NCBI GenBank assembly: GCA_020638525.1
Contig: JACKIL010000003.1
Coordinates: 62,001 to 126,000 of the forward strand
DNA: 64,000 bases
Origin: Caulobacterales bacterium
Lineage (GTDB): Bacteria; Pseudomonadota; Alphaproteobacteria; Caulobacterales; Parvularculaceae
Direction of reading: 5' to 3'
Both the position numbers and the translations under genes were made by a program. This document shows positions 1 to 7,659 of this stretch, piece after piece (position 1 is the stretch's first letter; the number at the start of each line of letters is the position of its first letter). Under the pieces are notes generated by a model. It had not been told where the DNA came from. It did not search any database and saw only the letters and a program-made list of their open reading frames with translations.

Positions 1-293
1 TCAAGGCGCTGGAAGGCGCCGGGGCCGATCTCAAGATCGTCGACGTGCGCACGGACGGCGTAACGAAAAAGCAGATCGAGGTCTGGGCGAAGGCTGTCGG
101 CTGGGAGAAGCTTCTCAACAAGTCTTCGACGACATGGCGCGGGCTTGATGATTCCGACAAGGAAGGCGTCAACGAAAAGCGCGCCGTCGCGCTGATGGCC
201 GTTCACCCGACGCTCATCAAGCGTCCGGTGATCGAGGCGAATGGCGAAGTCTATGTCGGCTGGTCCGACGCAACGAAAAAGGCGCTGATATGA
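1..293 (+). CDS. ArsC/Spx/YffB-type thioredoxin-fold protein, 3' part only
   Basis: The reading frame is already open at the left edge, so the N-terminus, including the usual Cys near residue 10, lies outside the window. About 97 residues remain. The segment reading KALEGAGADLKIVDVRTDG, followed by an IEVWAKAVGWEKLLNKSSTTWRGL stretch split across 60-150, matches the ArsC/Spx family, where a helix after beta-2 is followed by the 'N..sttwr.L' block. Members of this family are arsenate-reductase-like or regulatory proteins; those like E. coli YffB have no proven arsenate activity. The stop codon TGA overlaps the ATG of the next gene (ATGA at 290-293), so the two are probably translationally coupled. 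The family is reasonably sure; the function is not. Confidence 0.75.
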   Translation, partial: KALEGAGADLKIVDVRTDGVTKKQIEVWAKAVGWEKLLNKSSTTWRGLDDSDKEGVNEKRAVALMAVHPTLIKRPVIEANGEVYVGWSDATKKALI

Positions 294-1459
294 GCGGCAA
301 TGATCGAAATCGCGCGGCGTTTGCAACGCGTGTCATCCATGCGGGGCAGGAACCTGACCCGCTCACCGGCGCGGTGATGCAGCCGATCTACCAGACTTCG
401 ACCTATGCGCAGCAAAGCCCGGGCGTTCACAAAGGCTTCGTCTATGCGCGCGGGCATAACCCGACGCGTTTCGCTTACGAGCGCTGCATCGCCGACCTTG
501 AGAATGGCGCGCGCGGCTTCGCCTTCGGCTCAGGCATGGCGGCGATCGCGACCATGCTGGAGCTTTTCCCCGCAGGCTCGCACATCATCGCGATGGACGA
601 CGTCTATGGCGGCACTTTCCGGCTTTTCGAACGCGTGCGGAAGGAAACGGCGAATCTTTCCTTCTCCTATGTCGACCTAACGAAGCCGGAGAATCTTGAG
701 GGCGCGATCCGCCCTGAGACGAAACTCGTCTGGATCGAAACGCCGACGAACCCGCTCCTCAAAGTCGTCGATATCGAAGCCGTCGCGAAGATCGCGCACA
801 AGCACGGCCTCAAAGTCGGATGCGATAACACCTTCGCTTCGCCCTATTGCCAGCGCCCGCTCGATTTCGGGGCCGACATCGTCATGCATTCGGCGACGAA
901 ATATCTCGCAGGCCATTCGGACGTTGTCGGGGGCGTCCTCGTCGTCAATAACAAGGACATCGCGGAGCGCCTGCAATTCCTCCAAAACTCCGTGGGCGGC
1001 ATTCAGGGCCCGTTCGATTCCTATCTCGCGCTGCGCGGCCTCAAGACGCTCGCCTTACGCGTTGAACGCCACGCCTCGAACGCGCTCGCTCTCGCCGAAT
1101 GGCTTGAGGCGCATCCGGCCATATCGCGCGTCAACTATCCGGGTCTCAAGAGCCATCCGAACCATGAGGTGGCGCGCCGACAGATGGACGCCTTTGGCGG
1201 CATGATCACCGTCTTCCTCAAAGGCGGGCTCGATGCGGCGAAAGCGATGCTGGAACGGGTCGAACTCTTCACGCTCGCCGAGTCCCTTGGCGGCGTTGAA
1301 AGCCTCATCGAGCACCCAGGCATCATGACTCACGCCTCCATTCCTCCCGAGCGCCGCAAGGAGCTTGGGGTCGACGATGCGCTCGTGCGCATCTCCGTCG
1401 GCGTTGAGGATGTCGAGGATTTGCGCCACGATCTCGACCAGTCGCTGAAAGGCCTCTGA
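290..1459 (+). CDS. PLP-dependent transsulfuration enzyme (cystathionine gamma-lyase/gamma-synthase type)
   Basis: 389 residues, the normal size for the Cys/Met metabolism PLP family. The signature MHSATKYLAGHSDVVGG near residues 201-217 carries the lysine that forms the Schiff base with PLP. The YARGHNPTR block, the SGMAAI turn and the C-terminal SLGGVESLIEHP segment are also present. These enzymes interconvert cysteine, homocysteine and cystathionine through beta- or gamma-elimination or replacement. Sequence alone does not separate gamma-lyase, gamma-synthase and beta-lyase here, so no symbol is given. The start overlaps the end of the preceding ArsC/Spx-like gene by 4 bases, indicating one operon. 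Confidence 0.9.
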   Translation: MSGNDRNRAAFATRVIHAGQEPDPLTGAVMQPIYQTSTYAQQSPGVHKGFVYARGHNPTRFAYERCIADLENGARGFAFGSGMAAIATMLELFPAGSHIIAMDDVYGGTFRLFERVRKETANLSFSYVDLTKPENLEGAIRPETKLVWIETPTNPLLKVVDIEAVAKIAHKHGLKVGCDNTFASPYCQRPLDFGADIVMHSATKYLAGHSDVVGGVLVVNNKDIAERLQFLQNSVGGIQGPFDSYLALRGLKTLALRVERHASNALALAEWLEAHPAISRVNYPGLKSHPNHEVARRQMDAFGGMITVFLKGGLDAAKAMLERVELFTLAESLGGVESLIEHPGIMTHASIPPERRKELGVDDALVRISVGVEDVEDLRHDLDQSLKGL

Positions 1460-1543
1460 AGTCCGCAGGTGACGGGCGGCTGAGAAATCCATTAGGGTCT
1501 CGGTCCGGTCGGGCGGCGAGCGCCCGGGAAAGGCGCGCCTCCA

Positions 1544-3007
1544 ATGGATTCCAGCCAGTCGACCAGCCTCGCCGATGCAATCGATAGAGCGCTGACGCCG
1601 TTCTCAGACTTCATCAGCTCGATCATCTTCTTTTCCGTGCCGATCGGCGGCGTCTCGCTGCCGCTTGTCGTCGTCTGGCTGATCTCTGCGGCGGCGATCC
1701 TTACGGTCTCGTTCAAGTTCATCAACCTGCGCGGCTTCCGCCATGCCTGGAGCCTCGTCTTCCGCAAGCAGGAAGAGCATACCGGGCACGGAGAAATCTC
1801 GCATTTTCAAGCGCTGAGCTCCGCCCTCTCCGGCACGGTCGGGCTTGGTAACATTGCATCCGTTCCCGTTGCAATCGCGCTCGGCGGGCCTGGCGCCGTC
1901 TTCTGGATGATCCTCGCCGGCTTTCTCGGCATGACATCGAAATTCGCCGAATGCGCGCTCGCCGTGAAATACCGGACCGTGACGCCGGAAGGCCGAACGA
2001 TCGGCGGGCCGATGTATTACATCGAAAGCGCCTTTGCGCGGCACGGCCTGAAATGGGTCGGCAAAGGCGCAGCAATCTTCTTCGCCGTCATGGCGATGGG
2101 CGCCTCGATCAGCCTCTTCCAGGTGAATCAGTCCTACGCGCAGCTCGCCAACGTTCTTCACATCACCGATCCGAACGCGCCCGTCATTTATGGCGTGGTC
2201 CTCTCCAGCCTTGTCGCGATTGTCATCCTCGGCGGCATTCGCCGCATTGGAAGCGTCACTGGCGTGCTCGTGCCTTTGATGGGCGCGATCTATATGGGCG
2301 CAGGGCTCATCATCATTGCGATGAATATCGAGCATCTGCCGCAAGCGATCGCGAGCATATTCGAAGGCGCCTTCGGCCTTGACGCCGCTGGCGGCGGACT
2401 TGTCGGCGCTCTCATCAACGGCATTCGCCGCGCGACCTATTCGAATGAAGCGGGCGTCGGCTCGGCGGCGATCGCCCACTCGGCGGTGAAAACCAGCGAA
2501 CCGTTGACGGAAGGCTATGTGGCGCTGCTCGAGCCCTTCATCGATACGATCGTCGTCTGTTCGGTTACAGCGCTCGTCGTCATCATCACCGGCGCCTATG
2601 AACCGTTTCTCTTCAACGCGGACGTGCGCGGGATCGAGATCACCTCGGCGGCTTTCGCAAGCGCCTTTTCCTGGTTCCCCTATGTGCTGCTTGTCGCGTC
2701 AATGCTTTTCGCCTTCACGACGCTCGTCAGCTGGTCATTCTACGGCGCACAGGCTGCAGCCTATCTCTTCGGAACGTCGAAGAGGGTCGACGTGACGTTC
2801 AAGCTCATCCTCTGCGTCATTCTTTCCACTGGCGCGGCGGTTTCAGTGTCGTCGATCCTCAATTTCATCGACTCAATGCTCTTCGGAATGTGCATTCCGA
2901 ACATCATCGCGCTCTATATCCTGCTGCCGGAATTGAAGCGCGATGTCAGAAGCTACCAGACGAAATACCTGACGTCCCCGCGCCGTCAGCCAGCGGCTCT
3001 CGGGTGA
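1544..3007 (+). CDS. Sodium:alanine/glycine symporter, AGCS family
   Basis: 487 residues, hydrophobic over most of its length with about ten membrane segments. The motifs typical of the AGCS (AlsT/DagA) family are visible: an LSGTVGLGNIASVPVAIALGG stretch around residues 99-119, a GGPMYYIE motif, and the RATYSNEAGVGSAAIAHSA block in the middle. Members carry alanine or glycine into the cell with Na+. The ATG at 1544 follows a GC-rich 84-base gap after the transsulfuration gene. The last 22 bases overlap the tail of xerC on the opposite strand, an end-to-end arrangement without room for a shared terminator. The family is clear; the substrate is inferred. Confidence 0.92.
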   Translation: MDSSQSTSLADAIDRALTPFSDFISSIIFFSVPIGGVSLPLVVVWLISAAAILTVSFKFINLRGFRHAWSLVFRKQEEHTGHGEISHFQALSSALSGTVGLGNIASVPVAIALGGPGAVFWMILAGFLGMTSKFAECALAVKYRTVTPEGRTIGGPMYYIESAFARHGLKWVGKGAAIFFAVMAMGASISLFQVNQSYAQLANVLHITDPNAPVIYGVVLSSLVAIVILGGIRRIGSVTGVLVPLMGAIYMGAGLIIIAMNIEHLPQAIASIFEGAFGLDAAGGGLVGALINGIRRATYSNEAGVGSAAIAHSAVKTSEPLTEGYVALLEPFIDTIVVCSVTALVVIITGAYEPFLFNADVRGIEITSAAFASAFSWFPYVLLVASMLFAFTTLVSWSFYGAQAAAYLFGTSKRVDVTFKLILCVILSTGAAVSVSSILNFIDSMLFGMCIPNIIALYILLPELKRDVRSYQTKYLTSPRRQPAALG

Positions 3008-3942
3008 GCCTTTTCGTAGACTGAAAGAAGCCTCGAAGCGTCGATTTTTGTGTAGCGCTGTGTCGCCGCGATCGACGCGTGGCCCAGAAGCTCCTGTATC
3101 GCCCGCAGGTCTCCTCCCGCCGAGAGAAGGTGCGTCGCAAAGGCGTGGCGCAGGGCGTGCGGCGTCGCTGAATCCGGAAGACCCAGCCGCCCGCGATATT
3201 TCTCCATGGTCCGCTGCGCGAGGCGAGGGCTGAGTGGCTTGCCGCGCACCGAATAGAAGAGTGAGCAGTTCGTATCCCCTTGATAGGGGCAGAGCCTCAC
3301 ATATGCGTCGATGGCTTCGCGCGCCGCTCCGATAACAGGCACGTCGCGTGTTTTCGAGCCTTTGCCGACAACGCGCAGTCGGTCGCGCAAGGGCGCATCG
3401 CCTTGCTTCAAGGACAGCGCTTCGGAAATGCGCAAGCCGAGGCCGTAGAGCAGCGTGAAAAGCGCCGCATCGCGCGCGCGGATCCATGCTGGATCGTCGC
3501 TCGTCTCCGCCGCTTCAATGAGCGCGTGCGCATCCGCCTCGCTCACGGGACGCGGCAGACGCTCTTTCATGCGCGGTCCCCGCATCGCAGTGATCGCATC
3601 GTTGTCGACGCCTTCGCGCCGACGCAGAAACGCAAAGAAACTGCGGAGCGCCGAAAGATCGAGCTTCAGGGTCGGCGCATCGACGCCGTCCGACTTGCGT
3701 GCGGCCAGGAATGATCGAAATGCGCGCGCGTCGAGTGAGGCGAGATCGCATTTGGCGGGTCGCCGGCCGAGATAGTCGATGAGGAACGCCTCGAACCGGT
3801 CGAGCGCCGCCCTGTAATTGCGCACCGTCATCGGGCTTGCGCGCCGCTCAGCCTGCAGGTGCTGGAGGAAGCGCGCCGCAAGCGACTGCGCGCCATCGCG
3901 CTTCGCTTCGGCCTTCTTTGCTGTCGTGCGCGCGTTCGCCAT
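2986..3942 (-). CDS. xerC: Tyrosine recombinase XerC
   Basis: 318 residues. An N-terminal SAM-like core-binding domain (about 20-110) is followed by the catalytic domain. Catalytic residues can be read as R171 (GLGLRISEAL), K197 (GKGSKTRD), H262 and R265 (HALRHAF), H288 (LLGHAS) and nucleophile Y297 (QRYTKID). The stretch GGDLRAIQELLGHAS is typical of XerC rather than XerD. XerC acts with XerD at dif to resolve chromosome dimers before division. No dif-like site was recognised in the window. The gene lies downstream of yihA on the same strand with a 45-base gap, and its 3' end overlaps the AGCS symporter gene. Confidence 0.9.
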   Translation of the reverse strand: MANARTTAKKAEAKRDGAQSLAARFLQHLQAERRASPMTVRNYRAALDRFEAFLIDYLGRRPAKCDLASLDARAFRSFLAARKSDGVDAPTLKLDLSALRSFFAFLRRREGVDNDAITAMRGPRMKERLPRPVSEADAHALIEAAETSDDPAWIRARDAALFTLLYGLGLRISEALSLKQGDAPLRDRLRVVGKGSKTRDVPVIGAAREAIDAYVRLCPYQGDTNCSLFYSVRGKPLSPRLAQRTMEKYRGRLGLPDSATPHALRHAFATHLLSAGGDLRAIQELLGHASIAATQRYTKIDASRLLSVYEKAHPRAAG

Positions 3943-3987
3943 ACCCTCACTCGGCGCGCGGGAGGGTTAAGAAAGCGTTGACGCCGC

Positions 3988-4626
3988 TTATTCTCGCGCC
4001 AGCGCCGCGATATCGGCCCTGAGCGCTGGAAGCCCCTCGCCGGTTTCGGAGGAGGTCGCCCGCACGGTCGGATGAGCCGCAGGACGGCGCGAGATCGCCT
4101 TCGCCGTCGCCTCCTTCAGCGCTTCGAGCGCTGTCGGCTTCACCTTGTCCGCCTTGGTGAGGACGATCGCATAGCTCACCGCCGACGTGTCGAGCAGGTT
4201 CATGACCTCAATATCGGTCTGCTTGAGCCCGTGGCGGGCGTCGACCAGCACGAAAACGCGCCTCAGCGCGGCGCGTCCGCGCAAGAAGTCCCGCGTCAGC
4301 CGCGTCCACGCTTCAACGTCACCGCGCGCGGCGCGCGCATAACCGTAGCCCGGAAGGTCGACGAGGCGCACGACGCCGCCGAGATCGAAATAGTTGATCT
4401 CGCGCGTTCGCCCCGGCGTGTTCGAGGCGCGCGCGAGATTGCTGCGCCCGGTGAGCGCATTCAGAAGCGAAGACTTGCCGACATTCGATCGTCCCGCGAA
4501 GGCGACTTCCGCGCATGCCTCATCCGGCAGCGTGTCCATCTTCACGACGCCGAGCATGAAGTCGCACGGGCCTGCGAACAGCCGCCGGGCTTCCTCTATC
4601 GTTTCTGGCGAATGTTCGCTCGCCAC
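3988..4626 (-). CDS. yihA: Ribosome biogenesis GTPase YihA/EngB (YsxC)
   Basis: 212 residues, the usual length for the family. The G1 loop is GRSNVGKSS (residues 45-53), the switch region contains NTPGRT, G3 is DLPGYGYA (90-97) and G4 is LTKAD. This GTPase assists late assembly of the 50S subunit. The start is a GTG at 4626, six bases after the yidC stop codon, so the gene is part of the rpmH-rnpA-yidC-yihA unit seen in many alphaproteobacteria. No strong Shine-Dalgarno sequence precedes the GTG, consistent with coupling to yidC translation. Confidence 0.93.
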   Translation of the reverse strand: MASEHSPETIEEARRLFAGPCDFMLGVVKMDTLPDEACAEVAFAGRSNVGKSSLLNALTGRSNLARASNTPGRTREINYFDLGGVVRLVDLPGYGYARAARGDVEAWTRLTRDFLRGRAALRRVFVLVDARHGLKQTDIEVMNLLDTSAVSYAIVLTKADKVKPTALEALKEATAKAISRRPAAHPTVRATSSETGEGLPALRADIAALARE

Positions 4627-4632
4627 CGCCGG

Positions 4633-6396
4633 CTATTTCTTCATCCACGGCAGGTTGAGGTTCGTTCCCCAATCCACCGACACGCCATTGCGTTTCATGA
4701 TCACCCATTGCTGGCCGATCGAAAGAAATGTGTTCCAGAACCAGTAGAGGACGAGGCCCGACGCGAAAGAGGCGAAGAGGAAAGTGAACATGATCGGCAT
4801 GAGGCCGAAGATCTGCGCCTGCATCGGGTCGCTCGGCGGCGGATTGAGCTTCGTCTGGAACCACATGGCAACCCCCATAAGAAGCGGAAGAACGCCAATG
4901 CCCAAGAACGCCCCAATGACGGGCAGCGATGTCGGGTCGTAAGGAAGCAGGCCGAAGAGATTGAAGATCGTCGTCGGATCAGGCGCCGAGAGGTCACGAA
5001 TCCAGCCAAAGAATGGCGCATGCCGAAGTTCGATCGTAACGAAGAGCGTTTTGTAAAGCGCGTAAAAGATCGGCATCTGGACGATGACCGGAAGGCAGCC
5101 GGCCAAGGGGTTCATTTTCTCTTTCTGGTAAAGCGCCATCATCTCCTGCTGGAGCTTCACCTTGTCGTCCTTGTATCGCTCCTGAAGCTTCTGCACTTCC
5201 GGCTGCAGCTTCTTCATCTTGGACATCGACTCATAGGCCTTGTTCGCCAGCGGGAACATCAGCGCCTTGATGACGAGCGTCAGGAGAAGAATGGCGATGC
5301 CGAAATTACCGGTGAGGTCGCCGAAGAAGTTGAGCGTGTAGAAGATCGGGCGCGTGAGGATAAAGAAGTTCCCCCAGTCGATCGCACGATCAAAATCCCA
5401 AATGCCAAGGCCGCCTTTTTCCACCGGCTTTTCATAGGACTGCAAAATGTCGACGTCTTTGGCGCCGCTGAAGATGTGCGATGTGAGCGTCGTTGTTTCA
5501 CCCGGACCAAGCGTGCGCGGAGAGAGGTCGTAGGCGACCTGAAAGGTCGGGACCGCTGTCTTCGAAACATTGCGAATTTTGAGATTGAACTCTTCGCCCT
5601 GCGGCGGAATGGCGGCGGCGAGCCAGTATTTGTTGGTTATGCCCGCCCAGCCTTTGTCGCCCTTCGCCTCCACTACCGCGGTGACCGCCTTCTTGTATTT
5701 CCGTTCGTAAAGAGATTTCCCGGCGATTGCGATCGGCCCCTCATGGAGGATCATGTACTTGCCGGCGCCTGTCGGAATGCTGTGCTGGATGACGACGCCG
5801 TAGGGCGTCAATGTCTGCGTCGCGTCGCTCTCATTGCGGACAGTCTGCGAGACTGTGAACATGAAGATGTCGTCAACGGCGAATGTCTTCTGGAAGACAA
5901 GGCCGCCTTCGCGGCGCGTCAGCGTCACCGGCGTTTGCGGGGTCAGCTTCGCGCCCTCCGGCGCCGTCCAGCGTACGGTTTCAGCCAGCTTGCCGCCGAT
6001 CGCCCAGCCGAGTTGAATGTAATGGCCGTGTTCGGTGTTGGCGGGGCTCAAGAGCCGGATCATCGGGCTCTCGTCGCTAAGCTCTTCGTGATATTGCTTT
6101 AAAAGCAGATCATCGATGCGGCCGCCGACAAGATTGATCGAGCCTTTGAAGTTCGGGGTGTCGATCTCGACCCTCTCGGGCGTCGCCGCGAGCGCCTCTT
6201 CGACGGTCATTTCCGTTGCGACAGGCGTGACGCCAAGCTCAGGCTCCGCAGCTGGCGACGCAGTCATCTGCGCCTGCTCGGCTACAACTTTGCGCTGGGC
6301 TTGAAGCGCTTCGCGTTGCGGGCCGTTAATGAACAGCTCCCAGCCGATGAGGACGAGAGCGGAAAGCGCTACCGCCAGAATTAGATTACGATCCAT
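4633..6396 (-). CDS. yidC: Membrane protein insertase YidC
   Basis: 587 residues. An N-terminal membrane anchor (about 5-24) is followed by a large periplasmic domain (about 55-340) and by the conserved Oxa1-like core in the last 230 residues. Core motifs include YESMSKMKKLQPEVQKLQER and the LAGCLPVIVQMPIFYALYK block. YidC inserts and folds inner-membrane proteins, alone or with SecYEG. The tail is short (LNLPWMKK), unlike the longer positively charged tails of some marine species. It is transcribed from the rpmH side, and yihA follows six bases downstream. Confidence 0.96.
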   Translation of the reverse strand: MDRNLILAVALSALVLIGWELFINGPQREALQAQRKVVAEQAQMTASPAAEPELGVTPVATEMTVEEALAATPERVEIDTPNFKGSINLVGGRIDDLLLKQYHEELSDESPMIRLLSPANTEHGHYIQLGWAIGGKLAETVRWTAPEGAKLTPQTPVTLTRREGGLVFQKTFAVDDIFMFTVSQTVRNESDATQTLTPYGVVIQHSIPTGAGKYMILHEGPIAIAGKSLYERKYKKAVTAVVEAKGDKGWAGITNKYWLAAAIPPQGEEFNLKIRNVSKTAVPTFQVAYDLSPRTLGPGETTTLTSHIFSGAKDVDILQSYEKPVEKGGLGIWDFDRAIDWGNFFILTRPIFYTLNFFGDLTGNFGIAILLLTLVIKALMFPLANKAYESMSKMKKLQPEVQKLQERYKDDKVKLQQEMMALYQKEKMNPLAGCLPVIVQMPIFYALYKTLFVTIELRHAPFFGWIRDLSAPDPTTIFNLFGLLPYDPTSLPVIGAFLGIGVLPLLMGVAMWFQTKLNPPPSDPMQAQIFGLMPIMFTFLFASFASGLVLYWFWNTFLSIGQQWVIMKRNGVSVDWGTNLNLPWMKK

Positions 6397-6447
6397 GGAT
6401 TGCTCTCAAGCGTTACGGAGGCGGGGCCCGACCAGGCGGGAAGCCTA

Positions 6448-6783
6448 TTAAGTAGCGACGCGCGAGAGCCTTAGAAGGCCCCGCTTCATATCGTCAAGCA
6501 ATTCGGCCCAATCGCGATCAAATGCAGCGGCCCGAGCGATCAGAACGTAATCGCAGCCAGCATCCGCATTCAGGGGGAAAACCTCTCGGACGCCGGCGCG
6601 CAGACGACGGCGAATACGGTTACGGATGACGGCTCCGCCAAGCTTCTTTGTGGTCGTCAGGCCGACGCGCACGGTCTCGCTGCCATCGCCCCTACGACGC
6701 TTGACCATGAGAAATGCAGGCGTTCCGGCGCGCGCTCCATCGCGCAGCGCAAGATAGTCAGCTCTCTTTCGGAGAAATTCCAC
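6448..6783 (-). CDS. rnpA: Ribonuclease P protein component
   Basis: 111 residues from the GTG at 6783 (VEFLRKRADYLALRDG). The family signature RNRIRRRLRAGVREVF is present, preceded by VGLTTTKKLGGAV. The protein binds RNase P RNA and helps mature tRNA 5' ends. The same frame stays open upstream to another GTG at 6969, which would give 173 residues and cover rpmH completely in a different frame. I prefer 6783 because homology to RnpA begins there, a normal protein has roughly 110-130 residues, and the region beyond reads as low-complexity Pro/Arg/Ala. No ATG lies between the two GTG codons, and the ribosome binding site at 6783 is weak, so the start is not certain. Confidence 0.88.
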   Translation of the reverse strand: MEFLRKRADYLALRDGARAGTPAFLMVKRRRGDGSETVRVGLTTTKKLGGAVIRNRIRRRLRAGVREVFPLNADAGCDYVLIARAAAFDRDWAELLDDMKRGLLRLSRVAT

Positions 6784-6824
6784 GGCGAGCGCCCCGCGCC
6801 CGCCCGGCGCTGTGGCCGGCCCGG

Positions 6825-6959
6825 TCAGGCCGAGAGCCGCTTGCGGCCTTTGGCGCGGCGGGATCTTACGACTTTCCGGCCGCCCACTTTCGCCATGCGC
6901 GCGCGGAAACCGTGGCGGCGCTTGCGCTTCAGCCGGCTCGGTTGATAGGTCCGTTTCAT
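6825..6959 (-). CDS. rpmH: 50S ribosomal protein L34
   Basis: This gene was found by reading the minus strand directly. The 44-residue product begins MKRTYQPSRLKRKRRHGFRA and ends RRAKGRKRLSA, which is L34 almost residue for residue. A GAGAG Shine-Dalgarno sequence lies about 10 bases before the ATG. The gene is enclosed, in another frame, by the upstream extension of the rnpA frame, and its stop lies 41 bases before the preferred rnpA start. A CTTGACG -35 element with a 17-base spacer lies upstream at 7014-7043. L34 is a component of the large ribosomal subunit; rpmH followed by rnpA is the standard bacterial order. Confidence 0.96.
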   Translation of the reverse strand: MKRTYQPSRLKRKRRHGFRARMAKVGGRKVVRSRRAKGRKRLSA

Positions 6960-7013
6960 GGGTCGTCACTCTCGCGGAATCTGTGATCGCGGCGCGCGCC
7001 GCAAAGGAGCGGC

Positions 7014-7043
7014 TTCCTAACCGAGGGGCCCGCCCCCGTCAAG
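7014..7043 (-). promoter_or_regulatory. Probable sigma-70-type promoter of the rpmH operon
   Basis: On the minus strand CTTGACG (complement of 7037-7043) is separated by exactly 17 bases from TAGGAA (complement of 7014-7019). CTTGAC is the usual alphaproteobacterial -35 hexamer; the -10 matches less well. It lies about 55 bases before the rpmH ATG. The insertion element's target duplication (7050-7057) sits only seven bases upstream of the -35, so the core promoter is intact but everything upstream has been replaced. Confidence 0.6.
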
Positions 7044-7049
7044 CAGACG

Positions 7050-7057
7050 AAATGGTC
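7050..7057. repeat. Target site duplication, left copy
   Basis: AAATGGTC directly precedes the left inverted end of the insertion element and is repeated exactly after the right end at 9601-9608. An 8-bp duplication is within the range reported for IS1-family elements. Confidence 0.9.
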
Positions 7058-7076
7058 GGTAGTGTCTCAGTTTGAA
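7058..7076 (+). repeat. Left terminal inverted repeat of the insertion element
   Basis: GGTAGTGTCTCAGTTTGAA, identical over 19 bases to the reverse complement of the right end; similarity continues with one mismatch into a TTT run. The stop codon of the minus-strand passenger gene lies three bases inside this repeat. Confidence 0.93.
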
Positions 7077-7078
7077 AT

Positions 7079-7333
7079 TTAGAGGTTCCCAGAGACGAAG
7101 CTCGGCTTGCACCAAGTGGGCTGCTTTGCAGCCTTCATATCCATGTTACCGACCGTCTCTGCCATGGCTAAGCCTATCTGGCAGCTTTCGACCGTCCCAG
7201 TTAGGCGATCCACTCGATAGACGAGCGCGAGCGGGCCGCCGTGGGGCTGGATTTCATATCGCCCGAACAGGGCAGCGATAATGAGACCCACCGCGATCAC
7301 TGTCGCCGCGATCAAGATTTGATGCTTTTCCAT
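7079..7333 (-). CDS. Small single-pass membrane protein, passenger of the insertion element
   Basis: 84 residues. One hydrophobic helix at about residues 6-24 (ILIAATVIAVGLIIAALFG) is followed by a short polar domain containing GRYEI and a YRVDRLTGTVESC motif. Many small bacterial membrane proteins of unknown role share this plan of one helix, an xRYE turn and a 'RLDxxTGxV..C' strand-like motif, which argues that the frame is real. An AGGAA ribosome binding site lies six bases before the ATG at 7333. The gene points away from the transposase, towards the left end of the element. I cannot assign a function. Confidence 0.6.
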   Translation of the reverse strand: MEKHQILIAATVIAVGLIIAALFGRYEIQPHGGPLALVYRVDRLTGTVESCQIGLAMAETVGNMDMKAAKQPTWCKPSFVSGNL

Positions 7334-7659
7334 GAAGTTTCCTAGATCGCCTCAATTCAACCATAAGGCGATACTAGTATGCATTTTGAGTAATGATGCT
7401 ATGGCGTCGCACTTGATAAAAAGTTCGCTAGTCGCAACTTTTTCCCCAAGACTCACCGGGACGGTGCGTGTTAGTGATTTGTTAGGCGTTGTTAAGGGGG
7501 ATGTTCTGAGGCTTAAGTGGTTGTTTTCTTTTTCTAATTTAGAAAACATTCCTTTTTTAACCCTCAGGTAATGAATACTCTTGACAAATAGCCTATATTG
7601 TGTGGACGGATGCGTCGATTCGCGGCGTGTCCGCGATCGCATGAGGAGACCAGGGATTT
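7334..7659. other. AT-rich intergenic region inside the insertion element
   Basis: This divergent spacer lies between the small membrane protein gene and the two plus-strand passenger genes, so promoters for both directions should be here. It contains a perfect 10-bp palindrome, ATACTAGTAT (7371-7380), upstream of the minus gene, and the near palindrome ATAGCCTAT (7588-7596) about 65 bases before the plus gene; both are possible operators. Short open frames on both strands in 7332-7642 show no recognisable protein features and I do not call them. Confidence 0.5.

Noticed and set aside
4072..6102. 676-codon open frame on the plus strand
   Set aside because: It lies opposite yihA and yidC, which have clear family motifs; its Arg/Glu/His-rich composition is typical of a GC-rich shadow frame.
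6784..6969. N-terminal extension of RnpA over rpmH as a real part of the protein
   Set aside because: Low-complexity sequence without RnpA homology; kept only as a finding to check.
7581..7599. TTGACA followed by TATATT as a promoter
   Set aside because: The hexamers are only seven bases apart, far from the 16-18 needed, so they cannot be a matched -35/-10 pair.
7332..7642. Two overlapping small frames on opposite strands in the AT-rich part of the element
   Set aside because: No motif and no clear start signal; they overlap a divergent promoter region.
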